A stretch of 64,000 bases of DNA from contig JAAELT010000115.1 of assembly GCA_024226315.1 (NCBI GenBank), forward strand, positions 124,001 through 188,000, given 5' to 3'. The DNA comes from a bacterium (GTDB taxonomy: Bacteria > Acidobacteriota > Thermoanaerobaculia > Multivoradales > J023). Positions 28,159 to 37,500 of this stretch are shown here, piece by piece. Numbering within the stretch: the first letter of the stretch is position 1; every line of letters starts with the position of its first letter. The position numbers and the translations under genes were made by a program. The notes below the pieces were generated by a model, which was not told where the DNA came from, did no database searches, and saw only the letters and a program-made list of their open reading frames with translations.

Positions 28159-28251
28159 TGCATGCTCCAAGTTGGGTGGTGGTGGTTGTCCCCTCTACAG
28201 GGCAACGCGGAAAGAGCGGCCCCGCTCTCTCATTTCCGAACGCCGGGCAAT

Positions 28252-28310
28252 TCATGTAGGGGTGGACCTCCGTGTCCACCCGCCGCCGGCACGAGCCGGC
28301 AGGCGAGGGT
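28252..28310. repeat. REP-like double hairpin
   Basis: GGGTGGAC...GTCCACCC (8-bp arms, six-base loop) is followed by GCCGGC acga GCCGGC. Sequences of the form GGGTGGACCTCCGTGTCCACCC recur in many genomes as repetitive palindromes that yield GGPPCPPA peptides when mis-translated. It sits directly after the stop codon of the minus-strand TPR gene and could act as its terminator. Confidence 0.6.
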
Positions 28311-29183
28311 CTACCGGTCCTCTTCGAGCTCGGCGAGCAGCTCGCGCGCCAGCTCCACCGTCTCGCTGTGCTCCACCAGCTCGTCCGGGTGCGGGCCGCG
28401 GCGGACGATCTCGCGCAGCAGCTCCAGCGCCTGGTCGCTGCTGTCCTCGTCGTATTCGAGGATGGCCTCGGCCAGGAAGAAGAGGTTGCGGGGATCGTGG
28501 CGGGAGGTTTCGGCCGCGCGGCGCAACATGTCGAGGCCCTCGCGGCGGTCGATCCAGTAGGTGAAGAACGGCACGCGGGGAGCCTCGGTGTACAACCGCC
28601 CGAGCATGCGCAGGCCGGCGGCATCGCCGAAGCGCTCGTCGAGCAGGATGATCATCCGTGCATTGTCGCGGACCTTGGACGCGACGCCCTTGCGCACGGC
28701 CGCCAGCTTGCTGTGTGTCATGCCCCACAGGCCCCAGCTCGCCACCACCCAATAATGCGCCTCGGCGGCCTCGGGCACTCCTCGTAGCGCCTCCGCGCGC
28801 TCCTCCGCGGTGAGGCTGGAAAGGCCATCTTTGTCACGCCCAGCCTTCTTCGCAACCAGCTCGATCGCGCGGGCCGCGAGCTCGACCAACCGTTCGTAGA
28901 TCTCGCGCTGATCCTCTTTGTCCTGGGCCACGTGGTAGGCATGGAAATACAGGGCGTCCATCAGCTTGTAGAGCAGGCGGAGGTTGTCCGGGTCCTGCGC
29001 CAGAGCCTGCTCATAGGCGGAGACAGCGGTCTCGATGGGCCCGGTGTCGGGGACGCCGCTCGTGAGGAATCCGGTCGCGCGCTCGGCGAAGGCGCGCTCG
29101 GCACTTTCTTCCAAGGTCTCTGCCGCGAGAGGGCAGCTCGAGAGGAGGAGGAGGAGGAGGGCCGTACCGCGAGTATGATCCAT
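28311..29183 (-). CDS. TPR-rich exported protein, TRAP T-component-like
   Basis: 290 aa. The N-terminus MDHTRGTALLLLLLSSCPLA reads as a lipoprotein signal with LSSC as a possible lipobox, so an outer-membrane or periplasmic lipoprotein is likely. The body is helical repeat (IETAVSAYEQALAQDPDNLR, REGLDMLRRAAETSRHDPRN) and resembles the TatT-like family associated with TRAP transporters. No TRAP genes are nearby. Divergent from the large envelope operon. Confidence 0.7.
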   Translation of the reverse strand: MDHTRGTALLLLLLSSCPLAAETLEESAERAFAERATGFLTSGVPDTGPIETAVSAYEQALAQDPDNLRLLYKLMDALYFHAYHVAQDKEDQREIYERLVELAARAIELVAKKAGRDKDGLSSLTAEERAEALRGVPEAAEAHYWVVASWGLWGMTHSKLAAVRKGVASKVRDNARMIILLDERFGDAAGLRMLGRLYTEAPRVPFFTYWIDRREGLDMLRRAAETSRHDPRNLFFLAEAILEYDEDSSDQALELLREIVRRGPHPDELVEHSETVELARELLAELEEDR

Positions 29184-29256
29184 TTCGAGAGACCCTTCAG
29201 GGCTTCACAAGTGTAGCGAACGGGCGGACGCGTGGCCGCCGCAATCCGCCACGCTT

Positions 29257-29271
29257 TTGCCACGTTGGCAA
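29257..29271. promoter_or_regulatory. 15-bp perfect palindrome upstream of the envelope operon
   Basis: TTGCCA CGT TGGCAA is a perfect inverted repeat 82 bp before the start of the 1744-aa gene, in the gap to the divergent TPR gene. Suits a dimeric repressor operator. The regulator is unknown. Confidence 0.4.
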
Positions 29272-29352
29272 CAACGCTGGAGCACCGCGGGGGTCGATAC
29301 TCGCCGACAGGCCGGCGCGTCGGCGGTCAGTCAGGACGATCCGGAGGTGTGC

Positions 29353-32300
29353 ATGAAGTCCGAAGCTCGAGATGGTTCGATTTGGATCCTGATGGCCGCG
29401 GCGCGGTGCCTGGCGGTGACACTGCCCTTGGCGCTCGCCGCCGATCGTGCTCCGGCCCAGCTGCTGGCAAAGCTCGACGAGCCCGCGGCCTCCCTCGACG
29501 TCACGACGGTGCCGGCCGCCGCGAAGTCCCGGACGGTGCTCACGGTGCGGCGCTTCGGTCGCTACTCGGTGACCGTGGAGAGCGAGCAGGGCGTGGCCCT
29601 GCAGCTGGTCGACCGCATGGTCGGGCCCGGGACGGTCGAGGGCAAGGCGGGCGAGCAGGACGGCAGGATCGACGTCTTCCTGGATCGCGGCGACTACCTG
29701 ATCCGCACCTTCGGGCATCCGCAGGCCGAGGGCGAGGCGACCCTGGCCGTGCACCCCTTCGTGGAGATTGCACCCGAGCCGGCGCCGCAGCTGGTGGAGC
29801 TCAAACCCATCGCCGGCCGGCTCGGCGACTTCGAACAGGTTTCCTACTGGCTTCTGGTCGAGGAGCGGCGCTGGGTCCACCTGGAGGCCGCCGGCCGGAC
29901 GCTGCGCGACCTCAGGCTGTGGCTCGAGGGCAGTTGGCTGGTGGACGCCGAGCCCGAGACCGAGGTACTCGATCCGCGCGAGGGGCAGCCACTCTTCGCT
30001 TGCCGCCTGGCGGTCGAGCTGGACCCCGGGCTCTACCTGCTCACCGCCTACGGCGGCCGCGAGCAGCCGTGGGCCGACGACAGCGGCGAATACCCCCTCC
30101 ATCTGCGCATGGGCGTCCCCAAGCTCGGCATCGCCGGGCGCGCCCGCCGAGAGGTCAGCCCCTTCGGCGTCGACCGTTTCCTGGTGCCGGCGCGCGCCAA
30201 CTACTACCGCCTGGAGCTGCCCGAGGCGCGGCTGGCGGTTCTGCGGGTTGGGCGCTGGGAGAAGTCCACGCCCTACGCCGAGACGGGTACGGCGGCGCGC
30301 ATCGAGAAACAGTCCCGCGTTCCGGCCACCGAGATTCAGAACGGGGTCGAGCACAACGGCTACGACACCGTGACTGTCCGCGCCGAGGCTGGGCGACCCT
30401 ACGTGCTGCAGCACTTCGAGAGCCGCTATCACCATGTCTACAAGCGCACCGGCTCCTACTGGATGTCCACTATCCACTCCGGTCATCCGTCGGACTCGGT
30501 CGAGGCCACGGCAGTGGTGGCGGAGTGGAACCGCAGAGGCGACCTGCAACGGCGCCCGTTCCGCGCGCAGACGGTGGAAGTGGGCTCGCGCCGCGGCTGG
30601 GCCACTCGCTCGAACCTGCTCGAGCCGCTGACGGTGTTCGTGCGTGTCGCCGACACCGGCGTCTACCGGATCGACGCCGAGGGCGTCGAGGCGCTGTATC
30701 GCTTCGAGCCGTTCTTCGTCTACCGGCCACCCGAATACGAGCCGCCTGACTTCCGCGGCGCCGGCAAGGAGTGGGACCTCCAGGCCGGCTACTACGTGCT
30801 GACTGCCAAGCCGGTGAAGAAGGGCATCCTGGAGATGACCGTCCGGCCCACCGGCCTGCTGCCCGAGTTGCTCGACATGGTCAGGCTGGGGCCGGGCGCG
30901 TCGCCGGAGCCGGTGCGTGCGTCGGTGCGCTTCCCCTCGGTCAGGTTGGCCGACCGCCACCGCTACGAGGTCTTCATCAACCGGCAGCCCGAGGTGCGGG
31001 CCGGCCTGATCCTGCGGCCGCTGCCGATGGGCCTGAGGGAGCCGTTGCCGCTGACCCTGCGCCCCGGCGAAGAGACGGAGATTCCGTTCGTCGTCTCGGA
31101 GCCAGCGCGCCTCGAGGCTCTGGTCGAGGACGGAACCCGCCTCGAGATCTCGCTCGACGGCGGCCCGTGGCGGACCTCGCACGAGGTGGATCCGGGAAAC
31201 CATCGCGCCGAGGTACGCCACGGCGGCGAAGAGACGATCGTGCTGTCGGTCGCGACCGTACCCTTGAGGCTGCTCGAGACCGCGCCCCTGCCGCCGCTGC
31301 CCGCCAGCACCCTGGCCGGCCTACCCGAGTTCCCGGTGCTCACCGAGGAAGCCCCGAGGTCCTTCGACGTCGAGCTCGAGCGGCCCGAGGTGGTGCTGGT
31401 GAGCCCGGGGGACGACGCGCTCTACCGCCTGGAGTCCACCGGTCTGCTCGACACCGAGGGCAAGCTGCGCAGCCGCGTGGTCACCGCCCTGGCCAGCTCG
31501 GCGGCGGGCGGCAGCGGGCGCAACTTCTTTCTGCATCAGTACCTGAACGCCGGCGACTACCAGCTGGTCGTAGGGCCGCGCGGCCGGTCGCGGGGTCATC
31601 TGGGGGTGGCGCTCGAGCGCACCGATCCGATGGACGGCGGCGAGCTGCGCCTGGGTCTGCCGGCCCGGTCAGCGCTGGTGGCCGGCGAGTCGGTGGTCTA
31701 CAGCTTCGAGATCGAGGAGGAGGGCCGCTACCGGCTGCGCTCGTTCGCCCTCGGCCACACGCCGCGCTGCCGCCTGGAGGACGCCGGGCGCTGGCCGGTC
31801 ACGAAGCCCAACGTGCCGGCTGACTTCGACCGGCGTTTCGAGCCGGGCGTCTACCGCTTGTTGCTGTTACCCGAGCCGGTCGACGGACGCCGGCTGACGC
31901 TGCTCGAGAAGGCCCTTGACCCGCCGAGCTTCGAGGGCCATGGCCCGCACCAGCTGCCGCTCGACGAGGTCGTCCGGCACCGCTGGCTGGAGCCCGAGGA
32001 GGGCCAGGAGCGCGAGCGCGACCTCTGGCAATTCGAGCTGCCCGGGGCGAGCGAGGTGTCGGTGATCCTGACCGGCGAGATGCACGGCCGGATCGTGCGC
32101 CGCGACGACGGCGCCGAGGCGGCCTATGTGCCGCCGATGCGCGGCTTCGAGGGCCGGCTCGAGGCCGGGCGCTACCGTCTGGAGGTGGAGTGCTTCCGCC
32201 GCAACAACCGGGTTGACTACCAGATCGGGGTGCGGCCGACCGCGTTGCTGCCGGGGCTCGAGAGTACGCTGACGGCGCCGCGCGCGATCCCGGTGGCGGT

Positions 32301-34587
32301 GGGCGAGAGCTCGCTGGTGGAGATCACCTCGTTCGGTGACAAGGACGTCGCCGCCCGGCTCGTCGACGCCGATGGCCGCACGGTGGCGCGTGGGGACGAT
32401 CGCGCCGGTGACTGGAATTTCCACCTCGCGGCGCGCCTCGACCCGGGCGAGTACACCCTGCACGTCGATCCCGTGGGCTCGGGGTCGGCTCGCACCGCGG
32501 TGCGCATGGACGCGCGGGAGGAGATCGCTCACGCGACCGTGACGTTGCCTTTCGACACCACGCTGGAGCCCGGCGACGCGGTCCACACCTTCCCGCTGGC
32601 GGCCGCGGACGGTCGCCTGCTCACGGTTTCGGCCCGTTCGACCGAGAACCTCGGCCTGGCGCTGGAGCGGCGAACAGATGGAGGTTGGGAGACGGTTGCC
32701 CTGCGCGCCGATCCGGAGGTGGCGATCGAGCTGCCGGTGGCCGGCGCAGAGGCGGATAGGGCCTACCGTCTGCGGCTGTGGTCGGTGGATCGGCGGGGGA
32801 ATCCGGTGTCGCTTTCCGCTGCTGCCGCCGATCCGTCGCGCGTGAGCGAGAGCCGGCTGGCCAAGGGGATGTCGCTACGCGCGGCCGCCGGAGGCGAGCT
32901 GGCGCTGGCCGAGGTGGAGCTGCCGTCGCCCGGGGTGCTGCGCCTGCTCGGCAGCGGCCGGGAGGTGCGCTGGTCGGGCGCCGCCGGTCGAGCGCTCGAA
33001 CCGGTCGCCGGCGAATTCCTGCAGGCGCCGGCGGGACGCGGCTGGCTCGCCGTGCGGGCGCCGGGCGGCAAGGCTCGCGTGCAGGCGGCGCGTGTCGAGC
33101 TGCGGAACGGCGACGGCTTGCAGCTGCCGCTTGCGAGCGCCGGCCCGGCGCTGGTGGATCTGGCGCCGGGGCGCGGCGGGCCGCGACTGGTGCTGGCCCG
33201 CTCGATGCTCGGGCAGCCGGCGGTGCGGGTGACGGCACCGGGCGACCAGTTGAGCGATCTGCTGGCTCCTGTCGCGGTCGTCGACGGTGCGGCTGCGTCA
33301 GTGGCCCTCGACGAGCCGCTCTCGGCGGCGCGGGTCTGGCTGGCCCAGGACACTGGTTCTGGAATCGACGTGCGGCTCGAGAGCCTGGCCTTCGAGCCCG
33401 CCCTACCTGAAAGCGCGGACTTCGGGCGCACCAGTGGCGAGCTCGAGACCGAGACCCGGGCCTATGACCTGCCGCCCGGGCAGAAGCGGCTGGCGTTGAC
33501 GCTGACGCCGGGGATCGTGGCCGCCGTCGTAGCCGGCGACGAGGTGATGAGCGTGCATTGGGGGGGCGGCCGGCCGCTCGCCGAGCGCTTCGTCACCGGC
33601 GGCGAGCGCCTGCTGCTGCTCCACACGTGGACCGAGCTCGACCGCTACTCGTTCGAGGTCCTACCGGCGTCGGCGGGAGAAGGCGTCCTCGACGCAGGCT
33701 CTCCGTTCGAGCTCTCGGCGGCCACCGCCGGCTTGACGAGGCTGAGGATCGAGCCGGGTACGGACGGGGGGCGCACGGTGCACACCTTCGGCACGGACGG
33801 CGCCACCTTCCAGAGTGACCGGGGCGCGGTCCTGCGCGGCGATCGGCTGACGATCGACGCGGACGGCGGCGTGTTGACGCTGTCTCACCCGCCGGGTCTG
33901 GTGCTGGCCTGGATCGGGCCCGAGGACGATCCCGCGGCGTCGGGCTTGTGGACCGGCAGGAGCCTGCCCGAACCGGAGGACGTCGGCACGCCGGCCAGCG
34001 TGCGTCTCGACGGTGCGGCGGCTGTCCTGGCCTTCGAGCCTGAACGTCCCATCCTGCTCAGCCTGACCGGTGGGGGCCGCGCGCTCTACCGGCTCGAGAC
34101 CGCCTCGGAGACCCGGGGCTGGGTCGCTCCGGAGGGCAGCGTTCACCATGTCTATCTGCCCGCCGGCCGCGCCGAGCTGGCGGTCCGCGCGATCGGTGAG
34201 AGAAGTCTGGCGCACGACGTCGAAGCCGTCGCCGTACCGGTGACGCCGGTGGGGGAGGGCCTCGGCCCCGAGGTGCTGCTGCCTCCCGGCGGCGCCCACG
34301 CCTTCCACTTTACGGTCGTGCAGCCGGGGCCGGTGGGCGTGGGGGTACGCGCCGACTCCGACTCGGTGGAGTGCGAGCTGCTCACCACAGGCGGCGTCAG
34401 CCTGGGCCGTGACGTGGTCCAGATGCACGAGCTGGAGGCCGGCGACTACCTGCTGCTGGTGCGCCTGGCGCCGGCGCGGGGCGCGGCGCGGGCGCGCCCC
34501 GCCGTGGTCGGGGTCGAGAGACCGCTGACCGGGCCGCCCGACGAAGAGATCCGACGCTACCTCGCCATGGAAAGGACCGCCCGATGA
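29353..34587 (+). CDS. Giant exported protein of unknown function, beta-sandwich repeats
   Basis: 1744 aa. Signal sequence about residues 1-35 (CLAVTLPLALAADRAPAQ). I recognise no catalytic domain. The protein is built from many diverged units ending in a pattern like G-x-Y-x-L-x-V: LDRGDYLIRTFGHP, ELDPGLYLLTAYGG, NAGDYQLVVGPRG, EPGVYRLLLLPEP, EAGRYRLEVECF, DPGEYTLHVDPVG, EAGDYLLLVRLAP. These resemble PPC-type (pre-peptidase C-terminal) beta-sandwiches. GGAGG precedes the ATG at 29353. Its stop overlaps the start of the alpha-2-macroglobulin gene (ATGA). Context implies a periplasmic or surface partner of the A2M/PBP1C system. Confidence 0.75.
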   Translation: MKSEARDGSIWILMAAARCLAVTLPLALAADRAPAQLLAKLDEPAASLDVTTVPAAAKSRTVLTVRRFGRYSVTVESEQGVALQLVDRMVGPGTVEGKAGEQDGRIDVFLDRGDYLIRTFGHPQAEGEATLAVHPFVEIAPEPAPQLVELKPIAGRLGDFEQVSYWLLVEERRWVHLEAAGRTLRDLRLWLEGSWLVDAEPETEVLDPREGQPLFACRLAVELDPGLYLLTAYGGREQPWADDSGEYPLHLRMGVPKLGIAGRARREVSPFGVDRFLVPARANYYRLELPEARLAVLRVGRWEKSTPYAETGTAARIEKQSRVPATEIQNGVEHNGYDTVTVRAEAGRPYVLQHFESRYHHVYKRTGSYWMSTIHSGHPSDSVEATAVVAEWNRRGDLQRRPFRAQTVEVGSRRGWATRSNLLEPLTVFVRVADTGVYRIDAEGVEALYRFEPFFVYRPPEYEPPDFRGAGKEWDLQAGYYVLTAKPVKKGILEMTVRPTGLLPELLDMVRLGPGASPEPVRASVRFPSVRLADRHRYEVFINRQPEVRAGLILRPLPMGLREPLPLTLRPGEETEIPFVVSEPARLEALVEDGTRLEISLDGGPWRTSHEVDPGNHRAEVRHGGEETIVLSVATVPLRLLETAPLPPLPASTLAGLPEFPVLTEEAPRSFDVELERPEVVLVSPGDDALYRLESTGLLDTEGKLRSRVVTALASSAAGGSGRNFFLHQYLNAGDYQLVVGPRGRSRGHLGVALERTDPMDGGELRLGLPARSALVAGESVVYSFEIEEEGRYRLRSFALGHTPRCRLEDAGRWPVTKPNVPADFDRRFEPGVYRLLLLPEPVDGRRLTLLEKALDPPSFEGHGPHQLPLDEVVRHRWLEPEEGQERERDLWQFELPGASEVSVILTGEMHGRIVRRDDGAEAAYVPPMRGFEGRLEAGRYRLEVECFRRNNRVDYQIGVRPTALLPGLESTLTAPRAIPVAVGESSLVEITSFGDKDVAARLVDADGRTVARGDDRAGDWNFHLAARLDPGEYTLHVDPVGSGSARTAVRMDAREEIAHATVTLPFDTTLEPGDAVHTFPLAAADGRLLTVSARSTENLGLALERRTDGGWETVALRADPEVAIELPVAGAEADRAYRLRLWSVDRRGNPVSLSAAAADPSRVSESRLAKGMSLRAAAGGELALAEVELPSPGVLRLLGSGREVRWSGAAGRALEPVAGEFLQAPAGRGWLAVRAPGGKARVQAARVELRNGDGLQLPLASAGPALVDLAPGRGGPRLVLARSMLGQPAVRVTAPGDQLSDLLAPVAVVDGAAASVALDEPLSAARVWLAQDTGSGIDVRLESLAFEPALPESADFGRTSGELETETRAYDLPPGQKRLALTLTPGIVAAVVAGDEVMSVHWGGGRPLAERFVTGGERLLLLHTWTELDRYSFEVLPASAGEGVLDAGSPFELSAATAGLTRLRIEPGTDGGRTVHTFGTDGATFQSDRGAVLRGDRLTIDADGGVLTLSHPPGLVLAWIGPEDDPAASGLWTGRSLPEPEDVGTPASVRLDGAAAVLAFEPERPILLSLTGGGRALYRLETASETRGWVAPEGSVHHVYLPAGRAELAVRAIGERSLAHDVEAVAVPVTPVGEGLGPEVLLPPGGAHAFHFTVVQPGPVGVGVRADSDSVECELLTTGGVSLGRDVVQMHELEAGDYLLLVRLAPARGAARARPAVVGVERPLTGPPDEEIRRYLAMERTAR

Positions 34588-37500
34588 ACGCTACATCTCG
34601 CGTCGCGCTTCTCGTCGCCGCTCTCGCGTCGTTCGCCCTTACGGCGTTCGCCCAGACCCCTGCACCGGGCACGGTGCGTCGGCCGGTGGAATCCGGCACC
34701 ACGAACGATCGATCCACGGTCGTCCCCGACCGATTCCTGCGCAGCTGGGACCCGGTGACGATCTTCTTCGGCCGCGACGTCGGCGGCGCGGCGGGCACGC
34801 CCGAGGACGATCCCGAACGCTGGGTGACCCTCGAGCCCGATCATCCCGGCGCTTTCACCTGGCTCGACCCGCGCACCCTGCAGTTCCGGCCGGCCGACCC
34901 GTGGTCGCCGCTCGAGCGCTTCACCTGGACGGCGGACGGCGAGGCGCGCACCCTGCACACCTTGATGCCGCCGCCGATGCGCACAATCCCGGCCGCCGAG
35001 GCCAGCGGGCTCGACCCGGTAGAGGCGATCACCCTGGTATATCGTGACCCGTTTGCCGCCCGCGACCTGGCTCGGATGGTAACCGTCGAGCTGCGTCCGC
35101 TGCCTGGAGTGGGTGAGGCCGAAGATGGCACGAACGCGGTCCGTTGGCTGACCCATGAGGACTTCGAAGTCAAGGCGCTCGAGCGCCGCTCGCGCTCCGA
35201 CCCGGCGACCTTCGTGCTGGCATTGGAGAGCCCGATCCCCGCCGGCACACGGGCGGTCGTGCACCAGCGCCTGTCGCTCGACGACGCCTCCGACCGCTCC
35301 TTCACCGAGCTCACCTTCACTACCGTCGAGCCTTTCCGGGTGACCTCGGTGGGCACGCGCTCGACCCGGTTCCCGGTGACCCCTGCCGGCAGCAGCTACA
35401 CCGCCGACCAGGCGATCAACGGCGGCTCGGACGAGCGCACCGTGGTGGTGGAGCTGTCGGCGGCGCCGAGTGGCGTCACGCCGGTGGCGGCCCGCAACCT
35501 GGTGCGCCTGAGCCCGGCGGTCGACGACCTCGAATACACCGTCGCCGGCCAGACGCTCGAGATCGCCGGCGACTTCGACTGGGACACGCTCTACCGCGTC
35601 GCGTTGAATCCGATCCCGCTGCGCGACGGCCGCGGCCGCCTGCTCGACCTGCGCGGCCCGAGCGAGGTATACGTCTTCTTTCCCCGCCGCCCCGCCTACC
35701 TGCGCTGGCGGGCGAGCCGGGGCGTCGTGGAACGTTTCGGTCCTCAGATGGTGCCCGTCGAGGGCCGTGGTCACGACCGGTTCGATCTGCGGATCTACCC
35801 CGTCGACCCGCTCGATCGCTCGTTCTGGCCTTTCCCGGCCCAGCCCGTGGTGGTCAACGAGGCGAAGCGGCCGCCCGGGCCCGGCGAAGCACCGGCGCCG
35901 TTCCACGAGGCGCGGCACCTCGGCGAGCCGGAGCTGCGCGAGCAGCTCGAGGCATTGGGCTCGCCGCCGGTGTCCTCGATGGTGGAGCTGCCGCTGCGCA
36001 AGGAAGGCAGCTCGGCCACCTTCGGGCTGAACCTCAGCGAGCACCTGGAACGGCTGGCGCCACCGCGAGCGCCGGGGCATTACCTGGTGGGTCTGCGGCC
36101 GCTCGACGCCTCGAGTCAGCGGCAATGGATGCGATTGCAGGTCACCGACCTGAGCCTCACCACCTCCGAGCACCGCGGCACGATACGCCTGACGGTCACC
36201 TCGCTGGCCACCGCCAAGCCGGTGGAGGGCGCGCGCGTCACCATCGAGGGCGCCCGCCACACCGACTGGGTGACGCTGGCCACCGGCGTCACCGACTCGG
36301 GGGGCGCCTACGAGCTGCCGCCCTTCTGCGACTGCCAATGCTCAGTGATGCGGATCTCGGTCACCCACGGGGACGACGTTCTGGTGCTCGACGCCAGGCG
36401 TCCCCCCGACACCTTCGCCGACAACAGCTGGACGGCCGATCGGCGCGCCTGGCTGCACTGCCCGGCGGCACGCCCGGCCGAGGAGAACGTCTCCCACGTC
36501 TTCACCGAGCGCCCGGTCTACCGTCCGGAAGAGCCGGTGCACGTCAAGGGCTACGCGCGCCGGCGCACCGACGGGCGCGTCGTCGAGCTGCCGCTCGACG
36601 ACACCTTCGTGGTGGTAGAGGGACCAGGCAACCTGGTCTGGCGCTACCCGGTGGATATGACCGCCCAGGGCTCTTTCTACCAGCTGTTCGAAGAATCCGA
36701 CCGTCCCACGGGAGCCTACAGCGCCCACCTGGAAGGGCGGATCCGGGATCGCCGGAACCTCCCCTTTTTTCGCTCGCGCAAGGTCTCGTTCAAGCTGGAG
36801 GCCTACCGTCTGCCGCGGTTCGAGGTCGACCTGCACTCGCCGGACCGGGTGGCCCTCGACCGCGAGTTCGAAGTCTCGCTGACCGCCACCTACTACGCCG
36901 GCGGTCGGGTAGCCGACCGGCCGGTGCGTTGGCGGGTGACGCAGTTCCCCTACACCTGGCGGCCCGCGGAGCGCGAGGGCTTCCTGTTCTCCTCCGACGC
37001 CCGCTTCTCGCGTCACCAACGTTTCGAGGCGTCGGCCGCCATCGATCGCGAGGACCGCACCGGCGAAGAAGGCTCGGCCGTCCTGGTGCTCAACCCGGCG
37101 ATCGAGCCCACCGCCCAGCCACGGACCTACGTGGTCGAGGCGACGGTGCTGGGCGCCGACGATCAGACCGTGACTTCCACCCGGCGTGTCGTCGCGCTGC
37201 CCCCTTTCGTGCTCGGGATCAAGGTGCCGCGCTACCTCGAACGGGTGAGTGCCGTCGAGCCGGAGATCTTGGTGCTCGACGGTGACGGCGAGCCGGTCGC
37301 CGGGCAGCAGGTCACCGTCCGCCTGCTGCACCGGCAGTGGCACTCCTACCTGCGGGCGAGCGACTTCTCCGACGGCGAGGCGCGCTACGTGACCGACGTG
37401 GTGGACGAGAAGGTGTTCGAGACGCAGGTCACGAGCGCGGGGGACGCGTCGAAGGTCGAGCTGCCGATCGACACCGCCGGCGTCTACGTGGTGGAGCTCG

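Noticed and set aside
29197..31221. 674-codon minus-strand open frame opposite the giant exported protein
   Set aside because: Low-complexity composition and no ribosome site; the plus-strand frame has signal peptide, repeats and coupling.
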